A stretch of 64,000 nt of DNA from Streptomyces canus (GCF_030815415.1 NZ_JAUSWW010000001.1:10354001-10418000); one strand, 5' to 3'. Counted from the first letter of the stretch, positions 24,009 to 33,480 are shown. Numbers and translations: made by a program. The notes: generated by a model not told the origin, from the letters alone.

Positions 24009-26789
24009 ATGATCGCCAGCCCGCTTCCCGCTCTGGTCGGCCGGCAGCGTGAGTGCACGGCGCTCGACAACCTGTTGGCCGGCCTTCGGGCCGGTGGCTC
24101 CCGCGTCATGGTCGTCCGGGGTGAGGCGGGCATCGGCAAGTCGGTGCTGCTGGAGTACATGGCTGCGCAGGCGTCCCGGGTGCAGGTGACCTGGGCGCGC
24201 GGTGTCGAGGCCGACATGGAGCTCCCTTACGCGAGCCTGCACCAGGTGTGCGCGCCGTTCCTGGACGGTGTCGAAGAACTGCCGCAACCCCAACGTGACG
24301 CCCTGCGCGTGGCATTCGGGACGGCGGTCGGAGATCCGCCCGACCGTTTCCTGGTCGGCCTCGCCGTTCTGACCCTGCTCACCCGCGCCTCGGAGACCCG
24401 GCTGGTGCTGGTGCTGGTGGACGACGCTCAGTGGCTGGATCAAGTGTCGTTGCAGACACTTGAGTTCGTGGCCCGGCGACTACTCGCGGAGCCGGTCGCC
24501 ATGGTGTTCGCGGTCCGCGACCCCGAGGGGCAGTCCGCGCTTGCGGGCCTGCCGGCGCTGCAACTCAGGGGACTTGACGCCGCTTCGGCCGGTGAGCTCC
24601 TGGAGGGAGCTTTGGGGGGACGGTTGGAGGAGCGGGTCCGGGACCGGTTCGTGGCCGAAACACACGGCAACCCGCTGGCGCTGCTGGAATTCTCCCGCGG
24701 CCGCAGCGCCGCCGAACTGGCCTACGGTGTCGACGCGTCGAGTGCCCCGGTCGTCCAAGGGCCGGTGGCCGGCCGAGTCGAGCGTGATTTCGCCGGGCGG
24801 CTCGGTGCGCTGCCGACCGCGACCCGCACCCTGCTGCTGATCGCTGCGGCGGAACCGGTGGGCGACGTGCGCCTATTGATCCACGCGGCCGCTTCCCTCG
24901 GTATCACTCCGGACTCCGCACCGGCCAAGGCAGCCGGCCTGATCGAGTTCGGCGAGCCCGTACGGTTCCGGCACCCGCTGGTCCGCTCGGCGGTCTACCA
25001 CGGAGCCGAGCCGGAGGATCGACGTGCGGTGCACCGGGCCCTGGCCGAGGCCACGGACCCCGTCCTGGACCCTGACCGGCGCGCCTGGCATGCCGCGCAG
25101 GCGGCCGACGGGCCGGACGAGGAGGTCGCCGCAGGACTGGAACAGGCCGCCGACCGCGCCCGGCAGCGCGGGGGCATCGCGGCCGAGGCGGTTCTGCTGG
25201 AACGCGCGGTGGAGGTGACGCCTGATCCCTGGCCGCGAGGGCGCCGGGCCCTTGCGGCGGCCGAGGCGCACCTCTCGGCCGCCGCGCCGGAACGGGCCAC
25301 GGAATTGGCCGCGGTGGCCGACCTGTATCCCCTCAGCGTCCTGGACCAGGCCCGCCTGGCACGTCTGCGGGCCAGAATCCTGTTCGCCCGCAGTCGCAGT
25401 GACGAGGCGGCACCACTGCTCCTGAACGCGGCGGCACAGTTCACCGCGGCCGGATCTCCGCTGGCGCGGGAGACGTACCTGGAGGCGATCAGTGCGACCA
25501 TCTTCGCCGGCCGGGTCCATGGTCCGACAGGCGCCCGCGCCGCGGCGATCGCGGCCCGCGCGTCCGGGGCGCCCTCCTCGGGCTCCAAGGCAGCGGACGC
25601 TCTCTTGGACGGTGTGGCGGCCCTGCTCGCGGACGGCTCGGAGACGGCCGTCCCGGCTCTGCGCGAGGCACTCGACCTGCTCGAGCACGAAGAGCTCCGC
25701 ACCCGGGAGGCGGCCGTACGGTGGCTGCTGCTGGCCCCGGTCGCGCTTGAGTCGTTCATCCACTGGGCCTGGGACCTGCATGCCTGGGACACACTCTCGA
25801 CTCGCGCAGTGCGTCTGGCCCGCGACATCGGAGCACTTGGCAGTCTGCCGCCGGCTCTGATCTACGCGGGCGGGGTGCACATCCACTACGGCGACTTCGC
25901 CGAGGCCGACCGGATGATCGACGAGGCCGACGCGATCGCCACCGCGACCGGCCACGCCCCGCACAAATACGCCACGCTCGTGCTGGCCGCGTGGCGGGGT
26001 GAGGCGGATGTCGCCGCCGGCATCATCGATGAAGCCAGAGAGCGCGCCGTGCAGCGGGGCGAAGTATCCCTGCTCGGTGCCATGGGCTACATCCAGGGCG
26101 TGCTCTTCAACGGACTGGCCCGCTACGAAGAGGCGATCGAGGCCGCCCGCACCGGTATCGAGCACGACGGGTTCAACTTCACTGGTCTGTCGCTGGTCGA
26201 ACATGTGGAGGCCGCGACGCGTTGCGGTGAACTCGACCAGGCCCGCGCCTCGTTGGCCCGCCTTACCGAACTCACCCGCGCCGCCGACTCCGGGTGGGCG
26301 CGAGGTGCGAGCGCACGCAGTGAGGCGTTGCTGGCCGACGGTGAGGCGGCCGACCGCCTGTACCGCACAGCGATCGAGGAATTCGGCCGCGGCGGCGTTG
26401 TCGTGGAGGTGGCACGCACCCACCTGCTGTACGGCGAGTGGCTGCGGCGCGCACAGCGCCGCGCGCAGGCCCGCGAGCATCTCCGCACGGCCCACGACAT
26501 GTTCGTCGCGATGCCGGCTCACGCGTTCGCCGAACGGGCCCGCCGTGAGCTGATCGCCACCGGCGAGCAGGTGACCGCGCGAGAGGCCACACCGGCGAAC
26601 GCTCTCACCCCGCAGGAGTCGCAGGTCGCAGCCCTCGCCGCCGACGGCATGACGAACGCGCGGATCGGCGCGGAGCTGTTCATCAGCCCCCATACCGTGG
26701 AATGGCACCTGCGGAAGGTCTACGTGAAGCTCGGCATCAGCTCCCGCCGAGCCCTGCCGGACGTCCTCGACAGCGCACGGGCACGGTGA
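24009..26789 (+). CDS. LAL-type LuxR-family regulator with AAA/NB-ARC-like ATPase
   Basis: A 926-residue regulator of the LAL group. Walker A is GEAGIGKS (38-45) and Walker B LVLVLVDDAQWLD (about 132-144). A long TPR-like helical middle follows, then a C-terminal LuxR HTH (about 862-926: LTPQESQVAALAADGMTNAR, HTVEWHLRKVYVKLGISSRR). LAL proteins use ATP-dependent signal binding to activate promoters, often in secondary metabolism. ATG 24009 is chosen because GAGGAG precedes it and homologues start LVGRQRE-like; an upstream extension of 27 codons is open. It is divergent from the relic flavoprotein. Confidence 0.9.
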   Translation: MIASPLPALVGRQRECTALDNLLAGLRAGGSRVMVVRGEAGIGKSVLLEYMAAQASRVQVTWARGVEADMELPYASLHQVCAPFLDGVEELPQPQRDALRVAFGTAVGDPPDRFLVGLAVLTLLTRASETRLVLVLVDDAQWLDQVSLQTLEFVARRLLAEPVAMVFAVRDPEGQSALAGLPALQLRGLDAASAGELLEGALGGRLEERVRDRFVAETHGNPLALLEFSRGRSAAELAYGVDASSAPVVQGPVAGRVERDFAGRLGALPTATRTLLLIAAAEPVGDVRLLIHAAASLGITPDSAPAKAAGLIEFGEPVRFRHPLVRSAVYHGAEPEDRRAVHRALAEATDPVLDPDRRAWHAAQAADGPDEEVAAGLEQAADRARQRGGIAAEAVLLERAVEVTPDPWPRGRRALAAAEAHLSAAAPERATELAAVADLYPLSVLDQARLARLRARILFARSRSDEAAPLLLNAAAQFTAAGSPLARETYLEAISATIFAGRVHGPTGARAAAIAARASGAPSSGSKAADALLDGVAALLADGSETAVPALREALDLLEHEELRTREAAVRWLLLAPVALESFIHWAWDLHAWDTLSTRAVRLARDIGALGSLPPALIYAGGVHIHYGDFAEADRMIDEADAIATATGHAPHKYATLVLAAWRGEADVAAGIIDEARERAVQRGEVSLLGAMGYIQGVLFNGLARYEEAIEAARTGIEHDGFNFTGLSLVEHVEAATRCGELDQARASLARLTELTRAADSGWARGASARSEALLADGEAADRLYRTAIEEFGRGGVVVEVARTHLLYGEWLRRAQRRAQAREHLRTAHDMFVAMPAHAFAERARRELIATGEQVTAREATPANALTPQESQVAALAADGMTNARIGAELFISPHTVEWHLRKVYVKLGISSRRALPDVLDSARAR

Positions 26790-27317
26790 GTTGGAACCGA
26801 CAGCCATCACGAATCCGGGGGCCGCGCACCTATGGGTGACGGCATACAGTGCCTAGATCCGGTGCACCCGGTCCGGCCGCACCAGGTCGGTCAGTGCCTC
26901 GCGCAGGCGGAACGAGGTCGTCGGCCTCGCCCCACCTCGTCATGGGCGACGGGGAAGGGCAGCGCGGGCGGCCGCTGGTCCCAGCTGCCGATCCTGTCCC
27001 GATCATGACGGCGCGCCAGGAACCCGTGCCCCGGTCCACGCGTGTACACGAGACGGGGGTGGGTGATCCTCGCTGTCCCGGCCGGAGGTCTCTTGTGGAC
27101 TGGAATTGCTGGTGCGATGAGGTGTCGTCGGACGGGAGTCGTCCGCCCCATCAGTAAGAGTGTGACACGCTGTACGACAATGCATTGGTACCGTGTACTC
27201 GACTATACGCACAGCGTATAGTCGACCTGGGCATCGCAGATGGCTTTCACCCCCTTCCGCTGCCCATCCCTGCGCCGCGAGACGGCACCCTGTCCCCAGT
27301 CGTACGAGAGGAACATT
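26790..27317. other. 528-bp intergenic region before the FtsX-like gene
   Basis: No intact gene. A short minus-strand stretch at about 26855-26930 has strong codon-type GC bias (TSFRLREALTDLVRPDRV, then stop) and may be the tail of a lost gene. The right part holds the palindrome described separately. A TGTCACA heptamer (minus strand, about 27161-27167) has no partner GGTC and no downstream minus-strand gene. Confidence 0.4.
27199..27225. promoter_or_regulatory. 27-bp operator-like palindrome
   Basis: Perfect 12-bp arms (27199-27210 with 27214-27225) around a 3-base centre; the left arm reads TCGACTATACGC. It is AT-richer than its surroundings and lies 93 bp before the FtsX-like gene, as expected of a PadR- or TetR-type operator. 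No regulator gene is adjacent. Confidence 0.65.
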
Positions 27318-29660
27318 GTGAGCCCGCCTGCACGTCGGCACCTCGGAGGTCTCCGCGCACTCGCCCTCGGCGCTCGACTCGCACTCTTCGGCGGGCGGAA
27401 CAGTGCGATCCGTACCTCCTTTACAGCGGTCGGAGTGGGGTTGGGTGTGGCAATGTTGCTGTTCGCCGCGTCGGTGCCGACCGCCAGACATCACCGGGAC
27501 CAGCGGATCCACCACCGCATCGATGTCAACCTCAGCGACCGCGCCATCACGCGCTCGGATCACACTGTTCTTATCAGGGACATCGACACCGTGTTCCGGG
27601 GCGAGAAGATCAGAGGGCGCATGGTGCAGCCGGAGGGGCCTGCGGCACCGCTGCCGCCCGGAGTCCAGCGCTACCCGCGCCCCGGTGAGATGGTCGTATC
27701 TCCGGCACTGCACAAACTGCTGGCTGCACCGGGAAACGGCCTGCTGCGCGAGCGCCTCGGCCATCCCATCGTGGGTGAGATCGGCGATGCAGGTCTGCTC
27801 GACCCGGGTGAGTACGTCTTCTATCTGGTCGCGAACCACATGGCGGCCGATGCAGGGCAAACGCGACGGCTCGACCACTTCGGTAAGGCCTACGCGAAGA
27901 AGCCCCTTTCTCCCGAACTCGTCCTCCTCTGCATTGCAGGAATCGTCGTACTGCTCCTCCCCGTCGGTGCCTTCATCGCCGCGGCCGTACGATTCGGTGG
28001 TGAGCGACGGGACCGGCGGCTGGCCGCCCTGCGCTTGGTCGGTGCGAACCGCGGGACGACCGCCACCATCGCAGCAGGCGAAGTCGCGCTCAGCACACTG
28101 GCAGGTATCGCCCTGGGGGCGATCCTATTTATCACGGGACGTCAGTTCGCGGGCACGGTTCAGATAGAGGGGCTCGGTGTCTTCACCGAAGATCTCACGC
28201 CACAGCCCCTGCTGGCGGCGCTCGTGGTCGTCGCCGTACTCACGCTCTCCCTCGGCATCACACAACTGTCGATGCACAAGGTGGCCGTAGAGCCCCTTGG
28301 AGTCGTCCGGAAGTCCGGCAGCACCTCGCGACGCCTGTGGTGGCGAATAGCACTTCCCCTGCTCGGACTGATTTTGCTGCGGATCTCCGTACGCAGCCCT
28401 GCCGACCTACACGGCACCTCCGGTGTTGCCCTGGTGGTCATCGGCATGCTCTCGCTGCTCGTCGGAGTCACCGCGGTGCTGCCCTGGGCCGTGGAACGCC
28501 TCACCCGGCTGTTTGCCGGCTTCGGCCCGCTGCCTTGGCAACTAGCCCTACGCGGCCTGCAGTTGAACGGCGACTCCGCCACCCGCTCGGTCAACGGAAT
28601 CGCGGTTGCCGTGGCAGGGGCCGTGGCCCTCCAGACCCTCCTCACCGGACTCTCCCAGAACCCGGTGGACAGCACCGCCCGAGGGGCACACGGCCCCTCC
28701 GCCTCCACACGCGTCGCTATCGCCCGCCTCGACGACGGCGGGACGCCAGGGGCGAAGTACGCCCCGGTACTCGCCACGACTCCTGGCGTCCAACGGGCGA
28801 TTGAGTTCAAGGAGGTGTCGGTGAGCCCCCTGAACGGTGGGTTCCCTCAGGCCGTCCTCATCGCCGACTGCGCTCATTTGCGCCTGCTGGCACAGTTGCC
28901 TTCCTGTTCGGACGGGGACGCCTTTCTCACCGCTCCTCCGTCCACGGACACCATGCCCGACATGACCACATGGGCGGCCGGCATGAAACTGCGCATGGAC
29001 ATGTATGGCCCCCGCTGGACAGTGCCGGACATCACCGCAACCGTCCGTGCGACCCCCGCCTATCCGGCAGCGGTTTCCTCTGAACGGACCCTGCTGGCCA
29101 CGCCCCGGGCGGCCGGGCACACCGCCATCGCACACGCCGTCAGCACGGTCGGCCTCACCTATGCGACCGGGTTCAAAGACGTGCAGGATCACATCCGCAC
29201 CGCAGCAGCACGGCTCGACCCGGCCTTCAGCGTCGACTTTCCTGGAAAGTCCCAGGGCGACCCTGCCCTCGACGGAGTCAGGCGGGCTCTGCTGGCCGGG
29301 GTAACCGCCGTGCTGGTACTGATCGCAGCGAGCATGCTGCTGGGTGCGCTCGAACATGTCCGCGAGCGCGCACGGGTCCTGTCCGTACTCGTCGCGTTCG
29401 GCACGCCCCGTCGTACGCTCGCCACATCTGTCCTCTTGCAGTCCGTACTCCCCGTCGGACTCGGTTTGCTCGTGGCGGAGTCGATTGGGACGGCCCTCGG
29501 CAGCACGCTGCTCGATCTCGCCGGAAGGCCTGTGACGCACAACTGGAGCACCCTAGTGGCCATAGCCGGCATCGGGGCGGCCGCCTCCCTCGGTGCCGCC
29601 CTGTTGACCCTGCCGGCATTGTGGCGTTCGACGCGACCGCAGGGACTACGTCACGAGTGA
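27318..29660 (+). CDS. FtsX-like ABC transporter permease (MacB/LolCE type)
   Basis: A 780-residue membrane protein with an N-terminal TM (SFTAVGVGLGVAMLLFAASV), a large extracellular part, and two FtsX blocks. The first is LVLLCIAGIVVLLLPVGAFI with the adjoining RRDRRLAALRLVGAN coupling segment; the second is near the C-terminus (VTAVLVLIAASMLLGALEHV, RERARVLSVLVAFGTPRRTL). Such permeases move lipophilic substrates or antibiotics and need an ABC ATPase, but none is adjacent. GTG 27318 has GAGAGGA at 5 bases; a longer frame from ATG 27240 lacks an SD. Confidence 0.85.
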   Translation: MSPPARRHLGGLRALALGARLALFGGRNSAIRTSFTAVGVGLGVAMLLFAASVPTARHHRDQRIHHRIDVNLSDRAITRSDHTVLIRDIDTVFRGEKIRGRMVQPEGPAAPLPPGVQRYPRPGEMVVSPALHKLLAAPGNGLLRERLGHPIVGEIGDAGLLDPGEYVFYLVANHMAADAGQTRRLDHFGKAYAKKPLSPELVLLCIAGIVVLLLPVGAFIAAAVRFGGERRDRRLAALRLVGANRGTTATIAAGEVALSTLAGIALGAILFITGRQFAGTVQIEGLGVFTEDLTPQPLLAALVVVAVLTLSLGITQLSMHKVAVEPLGVVRKSGSTSRRLWWRIALPLLGLILLRISVRSPADLHGTSGVALVVIGMLSLLVGVTAVLPWAVERLTRLFAGFGPLPWQLALRGLQLNGDSATRSVNGIAVAVAGAVALQTLLTGLSQNPVDSTARGAHGPSASTRVAIARLDDGGTPGAKYAPVLATTPGVQRAIEFKEVSVSPLNGGFPQAVLIADCAHLRLLAQLPSCSDGDAFLTAPPSTDTMPDMTTWAAGMKLRMDMYGPRWTVPDITATVRATPAYPAAVSSERTLLATPRAAGHTAIAHAVSTVGLTYATGFKDVQDHIRTAAARLDPAFSVDFPGKSQGDPALDGVRRALLAGVTAVLVLIAASMLLGALEHVRERARVLSVLVAFGTPRRTLATSVLLQSVLPVGLGLLVAESIGTALGSTLLDLAGRPVTHNWSTLVAIAGIGAAASLGAALLTLPALWRSTRPQGLRHE

Positions 29661-29943
29661 ATCGCTCCCCCGATCGGGCGAGGCAAAAGCCAAGTTCAGG
29701 TGCGTATTCGAACCGGACAGGAGCTATCGGTAGCAAACGGGGTGAAACGCAAGATCAGCTGCGTCGCCACCGAAGAGACATACCGCCTATTCTGCCTGTA
29801 CACGCCGATTCCCGGCAAGCACTAACTACCGCAAACCGCCGCATAGATTACACGAACGTCCTCTCAGGCAACGGCGGGCGCCGCCGGGATGGTCCCGACG
29901 GCGACCGAGTCAGTGGTGGCGGGGTGTCAGTGGTGACGGCGTG
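29661..29943. other. 283-bp convergent intergenic region
   Basis: No gene seen. Base composition is less GC-rich around 29680-29860 than in the flanking genes. The lipase terminator lies at 29879-29903. Confidence 0.5.
29879..29903 (-). terminator. probable terminator of the lipase gene
   Basis: An 11-bp stem with one internal mismatch (29879-29889 with 29893-29903) and a 3-nt loop, about 40 bases past the lipase stop on the minus strand. Confidence 0.55.
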
Positions 29944-30813
29944 TCACCATTTTGTGTAGTGGAACAGCGCGGAGGTCGTCCAGGGGGCAGGAGAGCCGGC
30001 CGTCTTCCAACCGGTCGCCGCGGAGGGCGAGTTGCGGTACTTCAGCTTGTGCAGCCCCGTCCGGACCGACTTGAGGGCCGCGTGGTCGTCTGTGCCCGGG
30101 AGGTTGTCGTAGCGGACCCAGTGCTTGAAGCCGCCCGCGGTCGCCGACGACTCCGAGACGATGGCGTCGCTGTCACTGCCGATCGCCGTCCAGTCGGTGG
30201 GCTGCGTGGACTGCGGGTTGTTCTTCAGCCACTTGATGAGCGACGAGTTCTTCCGCATGTCCTTGGTCTGCTGGTACGAGTGCCCCCAGCCCCAGTTGGT
30301 CCCCGCGTGCGGCGTCCCCAGCGTCACCACGTCCTCGACGAACAGCTTCTTCGGGAACCCGGCTTCCTTCTTGGCGACGCCGGTCAGCGCGGCGCGGATG
30401 ATGAGGCCGCCCATGGAGTGTCCCACGAGGTCGACGGACTTCCCCTTCGCCGTGTAGTCCTTGTAGATCTTGTTCGCGAGCTTCTTCCCCAGGTCCTTCA
30501 GCCCGGTGTCCCGATCCCCACTGGCGATCCGGAAGTCACAGTTCCAGTCACCTTTGTAGAAGGCGACCCCCCGCACCTTCCCCTTCCACCGGTAGTCCTT
30601 GAGGTCCTTGCGGATGTCCTTGAAGTAGTCGTTGCAGTCGAACTTCGCCTCCCACACCGGGTCGTACCCGTGCACCAACAGCACGTCCTCGTTGCTGCTG
30701 TTGTTCCCCTTCGGCGTGGTCGCCGCTGCCGCCGGCAGGGCCGTAGCCACGACACCGAGCCCCGCGAACACCGCCGTGGCAGCCGTCGCCACAACCCTCG
30801 CCCTGATCCCCAT
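29944..30813 (-). CDS. secreted alpha/beta-hydrolase lipase/esterase
   Basis: A 289-residue precursor. The first ~32 residues are a Sec signal peptide (positive MGIRARVV, hydrophobic core AVFAGLGVVATALP, cleavage near AAAAT). The mature enzyme has the oxyanion segment VLLVHGYDPVWEAK, the nucleophile elbow DLVGHSMGGLIIR (Ser in GHSMG) and a likely catalytic His near PGTDDHAALKSV. It probably hydrolyses lipids or esters outside the cell. ATG 30813 has GGAGAG at 6 bases; a GTG one codon earlier is possible. Lys-rich content is unusual for the host. Confidence 0.9.
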   Translation of the reverse strand: MGIRARVVATAATAVFAGLGVVATALPAAAATTPKGNNSSNEDVLLVHGYDPVWEAKFDCNDYFKDIRKDLKDYRWKGKVRGVAFYKGDWNCDFRIASGDRDTGLKDLGKKLANKIYKDYTAKGKSVDLVGHSMGGLIIRAALTGVAKKEAGFPKKLFVEDVVTLGTPHAGTNWGWGHSYQQTKDMRKNSSLIKWLKNNPQSTQPTDWTAIGSDSDAIVSESSATAGGFKHWVRYDNLPGTDDHAALKSVRTGLHKLKYRNSPSAATGWKTAGSPAPWTTSALFHYTKW

Positions 30814-31048
30814 CACACGCTCTCCGTTTCCCCGTTGACCTTGTCACTCCGCCCTGCCCTCGGCAGGACGATCACCAGCATGGGGAGGGCCGGGCGCAAG
30901 GGGTACCTATAACTCTTCGGGGTACGAAACGGGGTTCTTCGGGATCCGCGCGCGTCGGTGGCTACGGCGTGGCTGCGGGAAAAGAACGCGCGCTCGACCT
31001 ATCCGAGGTCCGCGCGAGCTTGCGCTATGCCATTAGGTCGAGCCCGAG

Positions 31049-31384
31049 GTGCGGAACTGGCTGGACGTACTTCCGCTGCGCCTCTACCGGCGGGTGGAGG
31101 ACAAGACGGACCGTCTCCTGGACGAGCCGACAACGCTCGGTGAGCCGTACTCTCGTCACCTGGGCGGCAAGCTGCGTGAACTGCGCTTCGAGTTGGACGG
31201 CGAAGCTGTACGCATCCCGTACTGGCTCGCCCCAGGACAGCGGATCGTTCTGCTGACGGTGTTCCGCAAGACGAAGATGCGCGAGGCGGCAGAGGTCGAA
31301 CGTGCACATCAGGCCCAGAAGGTCTGCGAGACCGAGCACGGCCGGGTCGAGCACATCGACGATCGGCGTAGGGAGAGCCGATGA
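31049..31384 (+). CDS. HigB/Gp49-type RelE-superfamily toxin
   Basis: A 111-residue toxin-like protein: RNWLDVLPLRLYRRVEDKTD, HLGGKLRELRFELDGEAVRI and IVLLTVFRKTKMREAAEVER, which form the basic RelE/HigB fold seen in phage Gp49-like proteins. It would be a ribosome-dependent or RNA-cleaving toxin. It overlaps the antitoxin by ATGA. The N-terminus is doubtful: codons for the expected VEPEVRNWL run up to a TAG at 31034-31036, so the only usable start is GTG 31049, without a good SD. The usual N-terminal few residues may have been lost by mutation. Confidence 0.8.
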   Translation: MRNWLDVLPLRLYRRVEDKTDRLLDEPTTLGEPYSRHLGGKLRELRFELDGEAVRIPYWLAPGQRIVLLTVFRKTKMREAAEVERAHQAQKVCETEHGRVEHIDDRRRESR

Positions 31385-31704
31385 ATCACAGCACGTGGAG
31401 AACGCGCCGGACCCGGCAGCTTGCGGGAGAGGCGGTCGAGTACGACCAGGAGTACGTCGACGCGCGGCTGGCCGGCGACTTGGGTCAGGCCGTCTCCGAC
31501 CGCCGGATCGAACTCGACCTGTCCCAGGCGGAGTTGACCGAACGAGCCGGGATGACTCAGCCGCAGGTGTCCCGGATGAAGGGCGGCGACACCGTCCCCA
31601 CCCTCCCGCTGCTGCGCCGCCTGGCGAAGGCCCTGGGCGGCACGCTGAACCTGGCCATCGACGAGGGTGACTCCAGGGTCGCGTTCACTCTGCACGCGGC
31701 CTGA
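31381..31704 (+). CDS. HigA-type XRE antitoxin
   Basis: A 107-residue protein with a C-terminal HTH_XRE domain (about 45-95: RRIELDLSQAELTERAGMTQ, PQVSRMKGGDTVPTLPLLRR). Unlike classical antitoxins, the DNA-binding domain follows an N-terminal acidic segment that may contact the toxin. ATG overlaps the toxin stop (ATGA), giving translational coupling and toxin-first order as in HigBA. It probably represses the operon and neutralises the toxin. Confidence 0.87.
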   Translation: MNHSTWRTRRTRQLAGEAVEYDQEYVDARLAGDLGQAVSDRRIELDLSQAELTERAGMTQPQVSRMKGGDTVPTLPLLRRLAKALGGTLNLAIDEGDSRVAFTLHAA

Positions 31705-31769
31705 AGCCTGGTTACAACCGCGCGATGAAACTCGCGAACGCGGTCGGGGTGAGGAGCAGGGCGGGGCAC

Positions 31770-31996
31770 TCTCCCCACGCACCCTCCAGTCCGGAAACAA
31801 GAACACCTCCGGCCCCACCGGCAAGGGCAACCCCTGGCTCCGCGGCACCCTCGGCGAAGCAGCGATCTCCGCCGCACGGGCCGACACCTTCCTCGGCGCC
31901 CGCTACCGCAGGATCATCAAACGCCGCGGCCACATGAAAGCCCTGGTCGCCGTCGCCCGCTCCATCCTGGTGTCCGTCTGGCACCCTGACCGTTGA
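31770..31996 (+). pseudogene. C-terminal fragment of an IS110-family transposase
   Basis: The frame ending at the TGA 31994-31996 reads SGNKNTSGPTGKGNPWLRGT, LGEAAISAARADTFLGARYR and ALVAVARSILVSVWH, the standard Transposase_20 end of IS110 proteins. Nothing upstream belongs to it, so it is a relic. It ends 8 bases before the terminal repeat of the intact IS110/IS1111-type element in opposite orientation. Confidence 0.85.
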
Positions 31997-32003
31997 GTTT
32001 TCC

Positions 32004-33356
32004 GGTCAGAGAACTTCCCAATGACGTTGTCAAGCCGCTGCCGTGACTGGTGGTGTGGCTTGGTAGCACGCTCCGTCGCGAATCATGGCCCACAGGACGT
32101 TGGCCCGGCGACGGGCGAGCGCCAGCAGCGCCTGCTTGTGCCCCTTGCCCTCGGCCCGCTTGCGCTCGTAAAACTGCTTCGAGGCCGGACAGTTCCGCAG
32201 GCTGGCGAAGGCCCAGAGGTAGAAGGCGCGGAGCAGGCCGCGGTGGTAGCGGCGTGGACGGTGGAGGTTGCCGCTGACGCGTCCGGAGTCGCGGGGGACG
32301 GGTGCGAGGCCGGCGTAGCCGGCCAGGCGGTCGGCCGTGCCGAAGGTATCCATGTCGCCACCGGTCGCAGCGAGGAACTCCGCGCTCAGCATGGTGCCCA
32401 TGCCGGGCAGGCTCTGGATCACCTCGGCGTGCGGGTGCTCGAGAAACCGGGCCTCGATCAGGGCTTCGAGCTCGGCGATCTCCTCATCGAGGGCCATCAC
32501 CCCCTTCGCCAGACGGGCCACCATGATGGCCGCGAGTTTCTGGCCGGGCAGTGCGGTGAACTGGGCCTCGGCGGCCTCCACGACGGTCCGGGCCAGGGCC
32601 GCGCTGTTGCGGACCTTGCGGTTCTTCAGCCACGTCGCGATCCGGGAAGCACCAGCGCGACGGATCGCGGCCGGGGTCTGGTAACCGGTCAACAACAGGA
32701 CCGGCCCCTTCTTCGTCAAGTCCAATGCGCGTTCCAACGCAGGGAAGATTTCCAGGAGTTGGGCGCGCAGCCGGTTAATCTGCCGGGTCCGGTCGCAGAC
32801 CAAATCGGTGCGGCGGGTAACCAGAGTGCGCAGGTCGACCGATATTTCGTCGCCGGGCCTCAGGACACCGAGGTCGGTGCGCATGCGCGCCTGGTCGGCG
32901 ATGACGAAGGCGTCCTTCGCGTCGGTCTTGGCCTGGCCTCGGTAGCCGGCCGAGGCGCGGTGGATGGCTAGGCCGGTGATGTAGGTGATGCGCTGGTCGT
33001 GGCTGACCAGCAGACCGAGCAGGAGCGCGGCCCCGCCGTGGTTGATGTCCACCGCCCACAGCACATCCCGCGACAGCTCCAGTACGTCAGCGATGAGCTG
33101 GAGCAGTTCAGCCTCGTCGTTCGGAATCCGACGCGACAGCAGTCGCTTGCCCTGGGCGTCGATCACCACGCAGTGGTGATGTTCCTTGCCGATGTCCACT
33201 CCGGCCCAGATCTCGGGCACAGCCACCTCCGTCAGCTCGTCGTACACCAACCCAGCAGACGACCTCGCCGACGTTGTCCTACAAAGCGATCGCGTCGCGT
33301 CTCCCAATTAGCGGTCGAGTCGTCGCGGGGTTCCGGGCGGCCAAGTTCTCTGAGCC
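32004..33356. mobile_element. IS110-family (IS1111-like) insertion sequence
   Basis: One transposase gene between short inverted repeats at 32004-32016 and 33343-33356 (core CAGAGAACTT). IS1111-group members of IS110 carry such subterminal repeats. Outside the right end there is an 11-bp inverted repeat (33327-33337 with 33385-33395). The ~120 bp between the repeat and the transposase start is non-coding. Confidence 0.75.
32030..33220 (-). CDS. IS110-family DEDD transposase
   Basis: A 396-residue recombinase. The N-terminal RuvC-like DEDD domain starts VPEIWAGVDIGKEHHHCVVI and continues with LWAVDINHGGAALLLGLLV and YRGQAKTDAKDAFVIADQAR; the C-terminal Transposase_20 domain carries VIQSLPGMGTMLSAEFLAAT and the conserved Ser region. 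GTG 33220 is preferred because GGAGG lies 5 bases upstream; the frame is open for 29 more codons. It appears intact. IS110 recombinases excise and insert through an RNA-guided mechanism. Confidence 0.92.
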   Translation of the reverse strand: MPEIWAGVDIGKEHHHCVVIDAQGKRLLSRRIPNDEAELLQLIADVLELSRDVLWAVDINHGGAALLLGLLVSHDQRITYITGLAIHRASAGYRGQAKTDAKDAFVIADQARMRTDLGVLRPGDEISVDLRTLVTRRTDLVCDRTRQINRLRAQLLEIFPALERALDLTKKGPVLLLTGYQTPAAIRRAGASRIATWLKNRKVRNSAALARTVVEAAEAQFTALPGQKLAAIMVARLAKGVMALDEEIAELEALIEARFLEHPHAEVIQSLPGMGTMLSAEFLAATGGDMDTFGTADRLAGYAGLAPVPRDSGRVSGNLHRPRRYHRGLLRAFYLWAFASLRNCPASKQFYERKRAEGKGHKQALLALARRRANVLWAMIRDGACYQATPPVTAAA

Positions 33357-33480
33357 ATCCAGCGGCGACTCCATGACAGCCATACCCGGAACCCCTGGGC
33401 CCCGCCGATCTTACGAATGACCAGCTCAGACCCACATCAAGAAAGGTAGGACTCCGTGATCCACAAGAGCCGTGCTCGTC

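Noticed and set aside
27161..27167. TGTCACA (minus strand) left of the 27-bp palindrome
   Set aside because: The partner reads GGAC and no minus-strand gene follows.
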